From Paenibacillus barcinonensis (lineage in GTDB: Bacteria; Bacillota; Bacilli; Paenibacillales; Paenibacillaceae), in contig NZ_QJSW01000001.1 of NCBI RefSeq assembly GCF_003217495.1, forward strand, positions 588,037-652,036: 64,000 nucleotides of DNA, given 5' to 3'. Below are positions 1 through 8,813 of this stretch, in pieces. The number at the start of each line of letters is the position of its first letter. Positions within the stretch are counted from its first letter, which is position 1. A program made the position numbers and the translations under genes. The notes under the pieces were generated by a model. It saw nothing but the letters and a program-made list of their open reading frames with translations, had not been told where the DNA came from and ran no database searches.

Positions 1-190
1 ACTCTTCAATACCACGGAAACCTTGGATCGAAGAACCATCAAACGCTACTCCATTTACGAACGTGTCTGCATCAACAGCCGAAGCTGGCAAAGAGATGTG
101 ATGCGCACGACCAGCCAAATCTACAAAACGAAAATCTACCCACTCGATGTTGTTCTCTTGAATTGATTTCAATACGTTTTCAACCGACAT
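1..190 (-). CDS. glnA: Glutamine synthetase type I, 5' part only
   Basis: Only the first 63 codons are in the window; the gene runs off the left edge. The product ligates ammonia to glutamate using ATP in the cytoplasm. The translation begins MSVENVLKSI and carries the N-terminal beta-grasp pattern WVDFRFVDLAGRAHH followed by the FDGSSIQGF segment typical of glutamine synthetase I. The wording resembles the longer GSI-beta-like branch more than the short Bacillus glnRA type, and no glnR precedes it. The ATG at 188-190 follows a GGGAGGA ribosome site. A GlnR/TnrA-type box and a good promoter lie upstream, so nitrogen control is likely. Family call is secure; subclass is inference. Confidence 0.9.
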   Translation of the reverse strand, partial: MSVENVLKSIQENNIEWVDFRFVDLAGRAHHISLPASAVDADTFVNGVAFDGSSIQGFRGIEE

Positions 191-271
191 GTATTCGTCC
201 TCCCAAATATTCCGAACATTAAACAACCCCACGAAGAAAATGTCTATATATTCGAATTTTTTTCTGTCGTC

Positions 272-301
272 ATTATAAAATCTCAAATGTGACATCGTCA
301 A
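272..301 (-). promoter_or_regulatory. Sigma-A-type promoter of glnA
   Basis: On the minus strand TTGACG (301-296) and TATAAT (277-272) are separated by 18 bases, close to consensus, and point at glnA about 80 bases downstream. Transcription would start near 265. Confidence 0.65.
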
Positions 302-329
302 TACTTATGTAAGGTATTTTTTGCGAGCA

Positions 330-346
330 TGTTAGGTATACTTACA
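330..346. promoter_or_regulatory. GlnR/TnrA-type operator upstream of glnA
   Basis: The 17-base sequence TGTTAGGTATACTTACA matches the core consensus TGTNA-N7-TNACA exactly. It sits about 30 bases upstream of the -35 element of the glnA promoter, centred near -73. That places it where GlnR could act as an activator, or as the distal one of two sites. I found no second perfect box in the intergenic region. Confidence 0.65.
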
Positions 347-513
347 TTTTACAATACATATAAATTCATATAACAACGGAAATTATACTCATTTGACCGG
401 TTTAATGCGGTGAAGTAACCCCGAAAATCGCCTAAATGATGGAAAAACATAACATCATAAATGTTTCTTATCACCTTTGATTAATAAATATGTTCATCTG
501 CGCAAAACAGACG

Positions 514-574
514 AAAAACCGGACATCCACCCCAATTGCTCACATAGAACAATTCCGAGGTAGAAGTCCGGTTT
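514..574 (-). terminator. Rho-independent terminator of aroF
   Basis: Minus strand: arms AAACCGGAC and GTCCGGTTTTT enclose a second small stem (AATTG/CAATT). The U-run follows the 3' arm. It lies 30 bases after the aroF stop. Confidence 0.8.
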
Positions 575-604
575 GGATGACATATTTTTAGTTATACAGC
601 GACA

Positions 605-1669
605 TTATACCCCTACACGAGCCGGGAAAAAGTCAGCAGGCTGTTTAGCTGTGTTAAACGTTTTGCCCACAATTGGAGCTAATTTCTCCAGATCCTGCAG
701 CAGGTTCGCAAACTGATCAGGGAACAGAGATTGCACACCATCTCCAGTCATGGAGTTGTCAGGATCCGTATGCATCTCAATGATCAGACCATTTGCTCCA
801 GCAGCTACCGAAGCTTTGGTCATCGGCTCCACCAGCTCACGGCGGCCTGTTCCATGGCTTGGGTCAGAGATGACCGGCAAATGGCTCAGAGACTGCAATA
901 CAGGAATGGCAGACAGATCAAGCGTATTCCGCGTGTAAGACTCGAATGTACGGATACCGCGTTCACACAGCATTACATTCGGATTACCGCCCGCCAGGAT
1001 GTATTCCGCAGCATTAAGCAGCTCATCGTACGTCGCACTGAATCCACGCTTCAGCAATACAGGCTTACCACACTCGCCCAGCTTACGCAGCAAATCAAAG
1101 TTCTGCATGTTGCGTGTACCCACCTGCAGAATATCTGCGTACTCCGCACAGATATCCACATACTCCGGTGTCATAACTTCTGTGATCGTCAGCAGGTTAT
1201 GCTTCTGTCCTGCTTCAGCCATCATGATCAAACCTTCTACACCTGTTCCCTGGAAGCTGTAAGGTCCTGTGCGTGGTTTGAAGGCCCCTCCGCGAAGCAC
1301 CTGTCCGCCAGCAGCCTTAACCAAGCCTGCAATCTCATCAATCTGTGCTGCGGATTCAACCGCGCAAGGTCCACCCATTACGACAAGCTCTTTGCCGCCG
1401 ATATCTACACCTTTGATTGAAATCACCGTATCTTCCGGGTGGAAGTCACGACTTGCCAGTTTGTAGGATTTCGAAATCTTCACCACATTCTCGACACCCT
1501 TCATCTGACGCAGATGTTCCTGCATTTTCGGCTCCACTTTACCGATCAATCCAATGATGGTGCGATCCTCTCCACGGGATACATGTGCCTGAAGCCCTTC
1601 CTTCTCAATCACACTAACGATATCTTGAATTTGGTCCTCCGAGGTAGCTTTGCCTGCAATAACGATCAT
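605..1669 (-). CDS. aroF: 3-deoxy-7-phosphoheptulonate (DAHP) synthase
   Basis: First enzyme of the shikimate pathway: condenses phosphoenolpyruvate and erythrose 4-phosphate to DAHP in the cytoplasm. The 354-aa protein has an N-terminal ferredoxin-like/ACT-like regulatory domain (about residues 1-70) followed by the catalytic barrel. Family signatures include VMGGPCAVES, GGAFKPRTGPYSFQG, KRGFSAT and ISDPSHGTG. This is the type I-beta architecture with a feedback domain but no fused chorismate mutase, unlike Bacillus subtilis AroA. ATG start behind GGATGGGG. It is transcribed alone from a near-consensus promoter at 1808-1836 and ends at the 514-574 terminator. Confidence 0.93.
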   Translation of the reverse strand: MIVIAGKATSEDQIQDIVSVIEKEGLQAHVSRGEDRTIIGLIGKVEPKMQEHLRQMKGVENVVKISKSYKLASRDFHPEDTVISIKGVDIGGKELVVMGGPCAVESAAQIDEIAGLVKAAGGQVLRGGAFKPRTGPYSFQGTGVEGLIMMAEAGQKHNLLTITEVMTPEYVDICAEYADILQVGTRNMQNFDLLRKLGECGKPVLLKRGFSATYDELLNAAEYILAGGNPNVMLCERGIRTFESYTRNTLDLSAIPVLQSLSHLPVISDPSHGTGRRELVEPMTKASVAAGANGLIIEMHTDPDNSMTGDGVQSLFPDQFANLLQDLEKLAPIVGKTFNTAKQPADFFPARVGV

Positions 1670-1807
1670 ATTATTTTCCCCATCCTTCCTTGTATAAGAG
1701 CACCTTTGTCCTTTGTGCGTCTGGTTGTGTAATTGTGAAATGTATTTCCAAAATAAACTGTCGCACTTAAACGCTTGTTCGCTTTTAAGCTTTTAATCAC
1801 TAAAGCA

Positions 1808-1836
1808 AATATACCACAGTTATTTCTTTTCGTCAA
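1808..1836 (-). promoter_or_regulatory. Sigma-A-type promoter of aroF
   Basis: Minus strand TTGACG (1836-1831), 17-base spacer, TATATT (1813-1808). Transcription would begin near 1801, giving a leader of about 130 bases. Confidence 0.65.
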
Positions 1837-1871
1837 GGATGAAACGTACCTTCTATTGTCCCAACAGATAT

Positions 1872-1924
1872 TAAAAAAACATCCCGCTCGTCATATCCAA
1901 TGAAGGTGACACAGCAGGATGTTT
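1872..1924 (-). terminator. Rho-independent terminator of ispH
   Basis: Minus strand AAACATCC ... GGATGTTT with further partial pairing inside, followed by a run of T residues. It starts about 50 bases after the ispH stop. Confidence 0.75.
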
Positions 1925-1975
1925 CCCGTTTCTATACCTTATACATTTCACTATTTCGTGTATTTCCTCTGCAGA

Positions 1976-2929
1976 TTAAGTGGTGCGTGTCTTCTCTCTA
2001 ACCGGAGGCAGTAGCTTGCTCATATTAACGGTACGCTTGATTTCCCACGTCTCCGGCTGATCATGTTCATACTGCTCAAGATACTGAATAACTTCCTTTG
2101 TAATCGGTGTTGGAGTAGAAGCGCCGGAAGTCACCGCCACCTTCTGCACACCTTTCAGCCACTCCTGCTGGATTTCGGACACATCCGACACACGGTATGC
2201 CGTCACACCCGCAATCTCCTCTGACACCTGTGCCAGACGATTGGAGTTATTACTGCGTGGATCACCTACAACAATCACAAGATCAGACTGACCCGCCTGT
2301 TCAGCTACAGCCTCTTGACGCACCTGTGTAGCAAGACAGATCTCATTATGAATCTCAGCGCCAGGAAACTTCTCCAGCAACCGGCTCATAATGTGTTTGA
2401 TATCCCACTGACTCATCGTTGTCTGGTTGGTAATCAAAATTTTGCCCGCAGGCACACGCAAGTCTTCAATCTCTTCTTCCTTCTCAATCAGATGAACACG
2501 GTCTGGTGCAACACCAATCGCACCTTCTGGTTCCGGGTGATTCTTCTTACCGATATAAATAATCTCATAACCTTCCGCCGTTTTCTCACGGATCAGATCA
2601 TGGGTCTTGGTCACATCAGGACATGTTGCATCCACTGTGGTCAGCCCTTTTTCCCGAGCCAGCTTGCGCACCTCCGGTGATACACCATGCGCTGTGAAAA
2701 TAATGGTGCCGCTCTCCACCTGATTCAGTATTTCCATCCGATTTGGACCGTCAAGGGTAATGATGCCCTCATCTTCAAATGAATCCGTCACATGTTGGTT
2801 ATGCACAATCATGCCCAATATATAAATCGGCCGTGGTAAATCCAGATTACGTGCCGCCTGACGCGCCAGCACCATGGCGTCCACAACCCCGTAACAATAT
2901 CCCCGCGGCGAAATTCGCAGTACTTCCAC
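1976..2929 (-). CDS. ispH: 4-hydroxy-3-methylbut-2-enyl diphosphate reductase
   Basis: Last step of the MEP isoprenoid pathway: a 4Fe-4S enzyme converting HMBPP to IPP and DMAPP. The 317-aa length is normal. Visible family features are the N-terminal PRGYCYGV (first cluster cysteine), [28 protein letters not shown] (second cysteine), [19 protein letters not shown] and NEICLATQ (third cysteine). The start is GTG at 2929 with only a weak ribosome site (GGGTGG). It follows the two-component pair by 66 bases and may be partly co-transcribed with it. Confidence 0.93.
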   Translation of the reverse strand: MEVLRISPRGYCYGVVDAMVLARQAARNLDLPRPIYILGMIVHNQHVTDSFEDEGIITLDGPNRMEILNQVESGTIIFTAHGVSPEVRKLAREKGLTTVDATCPDVTKTHDLIREKTAEGYEIIYIGKKNHPEPEGAIGVAPDRVHLIEKEEEIEDLRVPAGKILITNQTTMSQWDIKHIMSRLLEKFPGAEIHNEICLATQVRQEAVAEQAGQSDLVIVVGDPRSNNSNRLAQVSEEIAGVTAYRVSDVSEIQQEWLKGVQKVAVTSGASTPTPITKEVIQYLEQYEHDQPETWEIKRTVNMSKLLPPVREKTRTT

Positions 2930-2995
2930 TTGGTTGCCACCCGCTTTCTTTCCGGCTATACAGCCGATGTAATTGCAGTCTTTTCTATTATACCT

Positions 2996-4456
2996 TTATT
3001 CAATAGGCGGGGCAAAGACAACCGGCAACCAGATGATAAACGTCGTTCCTTCCCCGCGTCTGGTCACAACTTCTACAGACCCGTTGTGCTCCTCAATAAT
3101 CCATTTGGCGATGGATAATCCGAGTCCAATCCCCGGCGTGGCTCCGCGAGATTCATCCGCACGATAGAAGCGATCAAATATAAAAGGCACCTGATCCCGT
3201 TCCATGCCGATCCCTGTATCACTGATGCGCAAGCCAACCTGCCCTTTATATAAGACAGCATCCAGGGTCACAGACCCCTCCGGTGTGTACTTAAACGCAT
3301 TCTCGATAAAAATAAACAGCATCTGCTGCAAATAATCTTTGCTTCCATTCACATAAATACCGTTCAGGATCGACAGATCTCCCGGACGCCAGTCTGCTTG
3401 TCGATCCAGAAATTGCGCTCTGCGAGCCACTTCCTGTACGAGAATCTGTAAAGGAATCGGATTAAGCTCAATTCTCTGCCCTGTATCCGCTCTCGCGAGT
3501 GATAACATATCACTGATCAGACGGCTCATACGCTTGCCCTCATCAGCCATATCCTCGATTGCTTCCAGAGACATCTGCTTAATCGTGTCTTCATCCAGAT
3601 TCGGGCGCTCCGCATCCTCTTGATCCCACAGCTTTTTGAGGAAATCTACATTCCCTCGAATCGTTGTCAACGGTGTCCGCAATTCATGAGAAGCATCCGA
3701 TACAAAACGGCGCTGTGCGGCATTGGTCTCTTCCAAACCACGGAAAGACAATTCAGTACGCTCCAGCATGTTGTTCACCGTCTCAATAAGACGTCCGATC
3801 TCATCCTTAGGCCCGTTATACTGAATGCGAACGCTGAGATCATCACCGGATTGAATCTGATTGGCTGCATCAATTACATTAACCAGTGGCCGCATCGACT
3901 TGCGAGCCAGAATTAGACCCGATGTAATTGCAAGCGCCATCGCTACCAGCCAGCCCAGAATAAGAATGTTCCGCAGCGCTTCCAACAGACGCTCTTGTGA
4001 GCTGACATTCGCGCCCACTTGAAGCAGACCTCTGATCTCATTCGTTCCCTGAAGAGATAAGGCCTGCTGATTCACCAGAAAAGGAATGCCTTCCACGTTA
4101 ATTTTCGATATACCAATTTCATGACGAATATTATGGATATTTACAATTGGGAAAGTGATTCCTGCTTTCTCCAGATTGCCTGAGAGCTTGAATGATCCCG
4201 TCTGGTAATCCACCAATTGAATATAAATTTGAGCCTCCTGCAGCTGACTCTCTGCAAACGGATCAAGATCAAGAGCCTGTGATAACGGATTAACCCCGAT
4301 TTGCTCCGTGATTCTCAGACTTTTTTCCCTCAGCTGCTGCTCCACTTCATTGTACGTATTAAAATATACAAAGGCATAGATGACTACACCCCAAAAAATC
4401 AGCACGGCTGCCAGAATCCCCGAATACCATGCGGTTAGCCTCAACCGAATGGACAT
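2996..4456 (-). CDS. HAMP-domain sensor histidine kinase
   Basis: Membrane sensor of an OmpR-type two-component system, 486 aa from the chosen start. Order: TM helix (about residues 8-32), extracytoplasmic sensor of about 120 residues, second TM (about 165-190), HAMP, HisKA with the phospho-acceptor motif SHELRTPLTT, then HATPase_c with N-box ENAFKYT, DTGIGM and GIGLGLSIAKWI. ATG at 4454-4456 is preferred over the GTG four codons upstream because GAGAGGTG lies at the right distance. It directly follows the response regulator stop, so the two are co-translated. The signal sensed cannot be read; htrA next door suggests an envelope-stress role like CssS, by inference. Confidence 0.88.
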   Translation of the reverse strand: MSIRLRLTAWYSGILAAVLIFWGVVIYAFVYFNTYNEVEQQLREKSLRITEQIGVNPLSQALDLDPFAESQLQEAQIYIQLVDYQTGSFKLSGNLEKAGITFPIVNIHNIRHEIGISKINVEGIPFLVNQQALSLQGTNEIRGLLQVGANVSSQERLLEALRNILILGWLVAMALAITSGLILARKSMRPLVNVIDAANQIQSGDDLSVRIQYNGPKDEIGRLIETVNNMLERTELSFRGLEETNAAQRRFVSDASHELRTPLTTIRGNVDFLKKLWDQEDAERPNLDEDTIKQMSLEAIEDMADEGKRMSRLISDMLSLARADTGQRIELNPIPLQILVQEVARRAQFLDRQADWRPGDLSILNGIYVNGSKDYLQQMLFIFIENAFKYTPEGSVTLDAVLYKGQVGLRISDTGIGMERDQVPFIFDRFYRADESRGATPGIGLGLSIAKWIIEEHNGSVEVVTRRGEGTTFIIWLPVVFAPPIE

Positions 4457-4457
4457 G

Positions 4458-5147
4458 TTACGAGTCACCTCTCAAAATATAGCCGGCCCCCCGGATCGTC
4501 TGAATGACACGCTTTCCTCCGTGCTCTTCCGTTTTCTGTCTCAGCATGGCAATGTAAACCTCCAGAACGTTGGATTCTCCGCTGTAATCATATCCCCAGA
4601 TTTTATCCATAATCAGATCTCGGGACAGGACTCGCCTAGGATTCTGCATAAAGAGATGAAGTAATTCGAATTCCTTCGCAGTCAGCTCCAGACGTTTTCC
4701 ATCCCGAAATACCTCACGTGAATCGTTATCCAGAATGATATCCTCATACGCCAGACGGTTATCCGCCACACTGCTGATATCGGATTTACGGCGCAACAAC
4801 GCCCGGACGCGAGCGAGCAGCTCTTCCAGCGCAAACGGTTTTACCAAATAATCATCAGCACCTGTATCCAATCCTGTGACTCTGCTCTGAACCTCATCTT
4901 TGGCCGTAAGCATCAAGACCGGAACTGTACTTCCAGCCTCTCTTAATCTGCGGCACACTTCAAAACCGTCAATCTGCGGCATCATCACATCAAGCACCAC
5001 GATATCGGGTTCTTTGTCCATCAGCTTGCTCAGACCTTCTGCCCCGTTGGAAGCTGTCTGTACCTCATATCCTTCAAATGCCAGCCCTCGGCGCAGCATA
5101 GACACAATTTTTTCGTCATCATCTACAATCAAAATAGTTGAGCGCAT
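4458..5147 (-). CDS. OmpR/PhoB-family response regulator
   Basis: 229-aa cytoplasmic transcription factor. The receiver domain (1-120) has the acidic pair VDDDE, the phospho-acceptor in VVLDVMMP, the switch threonine in MLTAKD and the lysine in DYLVKPF. The C-terminal winged helix (about 130-226) ends with the characteristic RVIQTIRGAGYIL. It immediately precedes its histidine kinase partner. A terminator at 5258-5289 separates it from htrA upstream. Targets are unknown; the neighbouring htrA is the obvious candidate. Confidence 0.9.
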   Translation of the reverse strand: MRSTILIVDDDEKIVSMLRRGLAFEGYEVQTASNGAEGLSKLMDKEPDIVVLDVMMPQIDGFEVCRRLREAGSTVPVLMLTAKDEVQSRVTGLDTGADDYLVKPFALEELLARVRALLRRKSDISSVADNRLAYEDIILDNDSREVFRDGKRLELTAKEFELLHLFMQNPRRVLSRDLIMDKIWGYDYSGESNVLEVYIAMLRQKTEEHGGKRVIQTIRGAGYILRGDS

Positions 5148-5257
5148 GGTCTTTCTCCTTTACCCTATCGTTTGTATTCCCATTGTAACAGGCCCGAGCC
5201 CGATTCGCACCTTCTCCATTTCAAGGCATGCCAGAAGCGATAATAAGGGCACAGTGC

Positions 5258-5289
5258 AAAAAACGGAAGGGCCATCAAACCCTTCCGTT
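5258..5289 (-). terminator. Rho-independent terminator of htrA
   Basis: Minus strand AACGGAAGGG-TTTGATGG-CCCTTCCGTT followed by six T: a perfect 10-bp stem about 30 bases after the htrA stop. Confidence 0.85.
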
Positions 5290-5320
5290 CTTATTTACAC
5301 CTGTCTTTGCATCATGTGCA

Positions 5321-6964
5321 TCATTGCTGCTGTGTCTGTGTTGTATTGAAATCATTTTTGTTGCCGATTTTCACTTTTACGTCCATCTTTTTGCCGTCAC
5401 GAACGACATTCAGCGTAACTTCTCCACCGACTTTCTGGGTCTTGATAAAGTCAATCAAATCCTGGCTTGTTGCTTTTGGAGTACCATTTACGCCGGTAAT
5501 AATGTCATACGGTCTCAGATCAGACAGATAGGCTGGCGATTGGTATACGGTGCTCGCTACAACGGAACCTTCCGTAATATTTGTTCCCATTTGTTTAGCT
5601 ACTTCTGGAGTGAGATTCATAAGGGAAGCACCAATGAACGGTACAGGCTCTTTGGGAACATCCTTATTCTCTTTCAGATATTTCACAGCTTCAGAGATTA
5701 CACTGGATGGTATTGCAAAACCAATTCCCTGTGCATCAGCACTCACAGCAACGTTCATGCCGATAACTTCACCATTCAGGTTAAGCAATGGACCACCCGA
5801 GTTACCCGGGTTAATCGAAGCATCTGTCTGCAGCAGGTGGCTGTATTCACGAGTTTTTCCTGTTTCCTGATCGGGAATGCTGATTGTACGTTCTTTGGCA
5901 CTCAGAACCCCCGCAGTAACGGTGTGTTCAAAGCCTTCCGGGTTGCCAATCGCTACGAGCCATTCACCAACCTGGGTATTGTTTGAGTTGCCCAGTGGCG
6001 CAACAGGGAAATCTTTATCCCCACTGTGCTTCTCAATTTTCAGCACCGCAAGGTCCAGATCAAAGCTGCTACCCAGCAGCTTAGCCTCATAAGGCTTGCT
6101 GTTGTTCTCAAGTGTTACCTGAATGACATCTGCCCCCTGAACAACGTGCTGATTGGTCAAGATATAACCGTCTTTATCAAAAATGAATCCTGAACCAATA
6201 CCGAGCGGTACCAGTTGATTGCTGGCCTGCGGCCGTTCAGTCTGACCTTGATTGCCACCAAGGCCGTTATCATTACCGCCGCCGAAGAAATATTGATACA
6301 GCGGATCATTGGTATTGGCTCCACCCTGTCCAGAACCGTTGCGAGAGGACTGCTTCGCAAGTGTTTCAATCTTCACAACAGCTGGACTTGCCTGTTTAAC
6401 AACAGAGGATACATCCTCTTTACCTGTTGGCAGAAGAGAGGCCGTCACGTTATTACCGCCGCCTGTATTACTTGGCGTACCCTGCGCAGTAGTTTCGTTT
6501 CCATTGGTTAGCGAAGCCTGCGGGGTAAACATGTTTGTTCTGTCTGCCGTGTACATCAGCACCGTGATCACCAGCATACCGGCAATAAACGAGAACAGCA
6601 GCGATCTTACAGAAGACCGTGGTCTGCGATTGTTGTAATTCCATCCGCCATTGTTATTATTGCCCTTCCCCTGACCGTCCCCGTTCCCCGAACCGCTGCC
6701 GCCTGAGAATCGTCCCGCCTGATCTGAAGCCCCGCTGTTATAATAAGTCGGAACAGGCTTGATCGGATCTGGTCTGGTAATCTCCACATTTCCTTCTTGG
6801 CGTGCCCCATCAGAGCCAGCTGTATCTTCCTGATTCACGGACTGAAACGGTCCATAAGAATAATAATACGAGGAATCATTGTTTCCGGCAGTATTGCGAT
6901 TCTCTGCTTGTGTTGTTTCCTTTTCCTCATCTTGTCGGTTCGATCTATAATTACGTTCGTCCAT
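5321..6964 (-). CDS. HtrA/DegP-like membrane-anchored serine protease
   Basis: Envelope quality-control protease, 547 aa. A long polar, Gly/Asn-rich N-terminal tail of about 115 residues precedes one TM helix (about 120-142). A linker and an S1C trypsin-like domain follow, with catalytic His in TNQHVVQ, Asp in DLDLAVLKI and Ser in NPGNSGGPLL. A C-terminal PDZ domain (about 440-530) contains LRPYDIITGVNG. The topology is cytoplasmic tail with outside protease, as in Bacillus HtrA/HtrB, but the tail is longer. ATG start with GGGAGG. The adjacent two-component pair suggests induction by secretion or envelope stress (inference). Confidence 0.9.
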   Translation of the reverse strand: MDERNYRSNRQDEEKETTQAENRNTAGNNDSSYYYSYGPFQSVNQEDTAGSDGARQEGNVEITRPDPIKPVPTYYNSGASDQAGRFSGGSGSGNGDGQGKGNNNNGGWNYNNRRPRSSVRSLLFSFIAGMLVITVLMYTADRTNMFTPQASLTNGNETTAQGTPSNTGGGNNVTASLLPTGKEDVSSVVKQASPAVVKIETLAKQSSRNGSGQGGANTNDPLYQYFFGGGNDNGLGGNQGQTERPQASNQLVPLGIGSGFIFDKDGYILTNQHVVQGADVIQVTLENNSKPYEAKLLGSSFDLDLAVLKIEKHSGDKDFPVAPLGNSNNTQVGEWLVAIGNPEGFEHTVTAGVLSAKERTISIPDQETGKTREYSHLLQTDASINPGNSGGPLLNLNGEVIGMNVAVSADAQGIGFAIPSSVISEAVKYLKENKDVPKEPVPFIGASLMNLTPEVAKQMGTNITEGSVVASTVYQSPAYLSDLRPYDIITGVNGTPKATSQDLIDFIKTQKVGGEVTLNVVRDGKKMDVKVKIGNKNDFNTTQTQQQ

Positions 6965-7113
6965 GCCTCTCTACCTCCCAATCTCTTATTTGCAAGAGAT
7001 ATTCTTTAACTGTCCTTATTTTGTACTTTGAACCTTAATCGCACCTTAAAAACAATTAAAAAGGAGATAAAAGCATGCAATATTTGCTGTTTTTTCCCGC
7101 CACAGCAACATTT

Positions 7114-7776
7114 TCAGCTGTTTCGCTTCACCCAGCCCTGTCGATGAGCATAGATGGCCAGCTGTGTGCGATCATCCAATTCACATTTCATCAGCAGGTT
7201 ACTCACATGAGTTTTGACGGTTTTGATACTGATATGTAATTCTTCCCCGATATCTTTGTTTGTTTTTCCCTCTGCAACAAGCAGGAGCACTTCCTTCTCC
7301 CGTTCCGTAAGGCCGGATTCACTTTCTCTTGCTGTACGCTGTCGAATTCCCCTCGTCAACGCCTGTGAAACATCGCCCGTCATCACCGGCATGCCTCTGT
7401 TCGCACCCTGAAGAGCATAGATCAATTCTTCGGCCGAGACGGTTTTCAGCACATAACTGACCGCCCCTGCTTCAATCGCTTGAACAACAAGATCATCCTC
7501 AAGAAAACTGGTCAGCATCACAATTTTCATCCCCGGAAATTCAGACATGATGGCTTGAGTTGCCTCAGCTCCATTCATAACTGGCATCATCAGATCCATG
7601 AGAATCAGATCTGGCTTATCCGCATCCTCCATCTGACGAAGCTGATCCAGCGCGTCCTGACCATTCCCGGCTTCTGCCATCACATGAAAAGCAGGCTCCA
7701 GCATCAGATACGTTTTCAATCCCATGCGAACCATATCATGATCATCCACAATCATTACGTTAACTTTGCCGTTCAT
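7114..7776 (-). CDS. liaR: LiaR-like NarL/FixJ response regulator
   Basis: 220-aa regulator. The N-terminal receiver has the phospho-acceptor in LILMDLMMPVMNG. The C-terminal LuxR-type helix-turn-helix starts at LTEREKEVLLLVAEGKTNKD and reads through ISIKTVKTHVSNLL. It is the last gene of liaF-liaS-liaR and overlaps liaS by 4 bases (ATGA), showing translational coupling. In Bacillus this system responds to lipid-II-interfering antibiotics and activates its own operon. The name rests on gene order plus the LiaF neighbour. Confidence 0.88.
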   Translation of the reverse strand: MNGKVNVMIVDDHDMVRMGLKTYLMLEPAFHVMAEAGNGQDALDQLRQMEDADKPDLILMDLMMPVMNGAEATQAIMSEFPGMKIVMLTSFLEDDLVVQAIEAGAVSYVLKTVSAEELIYALQGANRGMPVMTGDVSQALTRGIRQRTARESESGLTEREKEVLLLVAEGKTNKDIGEELHISIKTVKTHVSNLLMKCELDDRTQLAIYAHRQGWVKRNS

Positions 7777-8810
7777 TCCGTTTCCCCCTCTGACACATTC
7801 TGAAATTTCGGGATAAGCACTCGTACCGTTGTGCCGGCTCCAGGCTTGGATATAATCTGCACCTGTCCGCCGAGCTTCTCCGCACGTTCCCGCATCGTAG
7901 ACAAGCCGTATGACCCTGGACGTTCGGTTTGCTGCTGGAAGCCATGACCGTCATCACTGATGCTCATGCTGATCTGATGTTCAGATTCCCGAATCGCCAA
8001 GCTGACCAATCTGGCCTCCGCATGTTTGACAACATTCGCTACCGCCTCCTGAATAATGAGAAACAGCTGGTGCTCAATGGCATCCGAGACTCCGCCATCC
8101 AGTTCCAGCTCTTTCACACCTTTAAGGCCATTTTGCCGGCAGTAGTCAGGAAACCAGCTATCCAGCGCAGCCGTCAGGTCACGCCCTTCCAGTTCTACCG
8201 GGCGAAGCTGAGCAATTAATCCCCGCATCTGGCGTTGTGCAATATGAGACATCTGAATGAGCTGGTCCAGCACAGTGCGCCCATGCTCGGGATTCATCTC
8301 CAGCAGACGAGGCAGTGATGAGGCCGACATATGCATGGCGAACAATTGCTGGCTGACTGTGTCATGCAGGTCTCTTGCCATTCGCTTACGCTCCTCAATT
8401 ACAGCACGTTCAGAAGCCTGCTCCTTCTCAATGACCTCCTGCTCACCCAGCCGCTGAAGCAATCTCATTTTTTTCTCAATGGATTCCATCATCACATTAA
8501 ATTCCTGATACACTCGCCCAAACGAAGCATCATCAGCCTCGGGCATACGTACCGCCATATTGCCTTTGGACACCTTAAGCATATTCAGATCGAGCAGATC
8601 AATCTTCCGTTGCAGACGAAGCGCCGCGATATAGCCCGTAACAATCGTGCCCACAACAACAACTCCAATAAAGGTCCATGCCCGATTGCGATTCGTGCCT
8701 GTAAGCACATCCCCGTATAACAGATAAAATCCGCCCAATGTAATCAACCCGGTTAACACAAAATACGTCATCAGTTCCCATTTGTTTGCCTTGAGAATCG
8801 TTCGAATCAT
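7773..8810 (-). CDS. liaS: LiaS-like sensor histidine kinase
   Basis: 345-aa intramembrane-sensing type kinase. Two TM helices near the N terminus (about 13-33 and 42-62) enclose a very short loop. HAMP-like and coiled linker, HisKA_3 with the phospho-acceptor in ARDLHDTVSQQL, then HATPase_c with QEAVANVVKHA and DDGHGF. The tiny extracellular loop is typical of kinases sensing through an accessory membrane protein, here LiaF. ATG start after AAGGTGG; 3 bases separate it from liaF. Confidence 0.9.
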   Translation of the reverse strand: MIRTILKANKWELMTYFVLTGLITLGGFYLLYGDVLTGTNRNRAWTFIGVVVVGTIVTGYIAALRLQRKIDLLDLNMLKVSKGNMAVRMPEADDASFGRVYQEFNVMMESIEKKMRLLQRLGEQEVIEKEQASERAVIEERKRMARDLHDTVSQQLFAMHMSASSLPRLLEMNPEHGRTVLDQLIQMSHIAQRQMRGLIAQLRPVELEGRDLTAALDSWFPDYCRQNGLKGVKELELDGGVSDAIEHQLFLIIQEAVANVVKHAEARLVSLAIRESEHQISMSISDDGHGFQQQTERPGSYGLSTMRERAEKLGGQVQIISKPGAGTTVRVLIPKFQNVSEGETE

Positions 8811-8813
8811 GTG

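Larger units (their letters stand above)
1670..1975. other. Intergenic region between ispH and aroF
   Basis: Holds the ispH terminator (1872-1924) and the aroF promoter (1808-1836). The remaining 130-base aroF leader is AT-rich, and I see no riboswitch or leader ORF in it. Confidence 0.6.
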
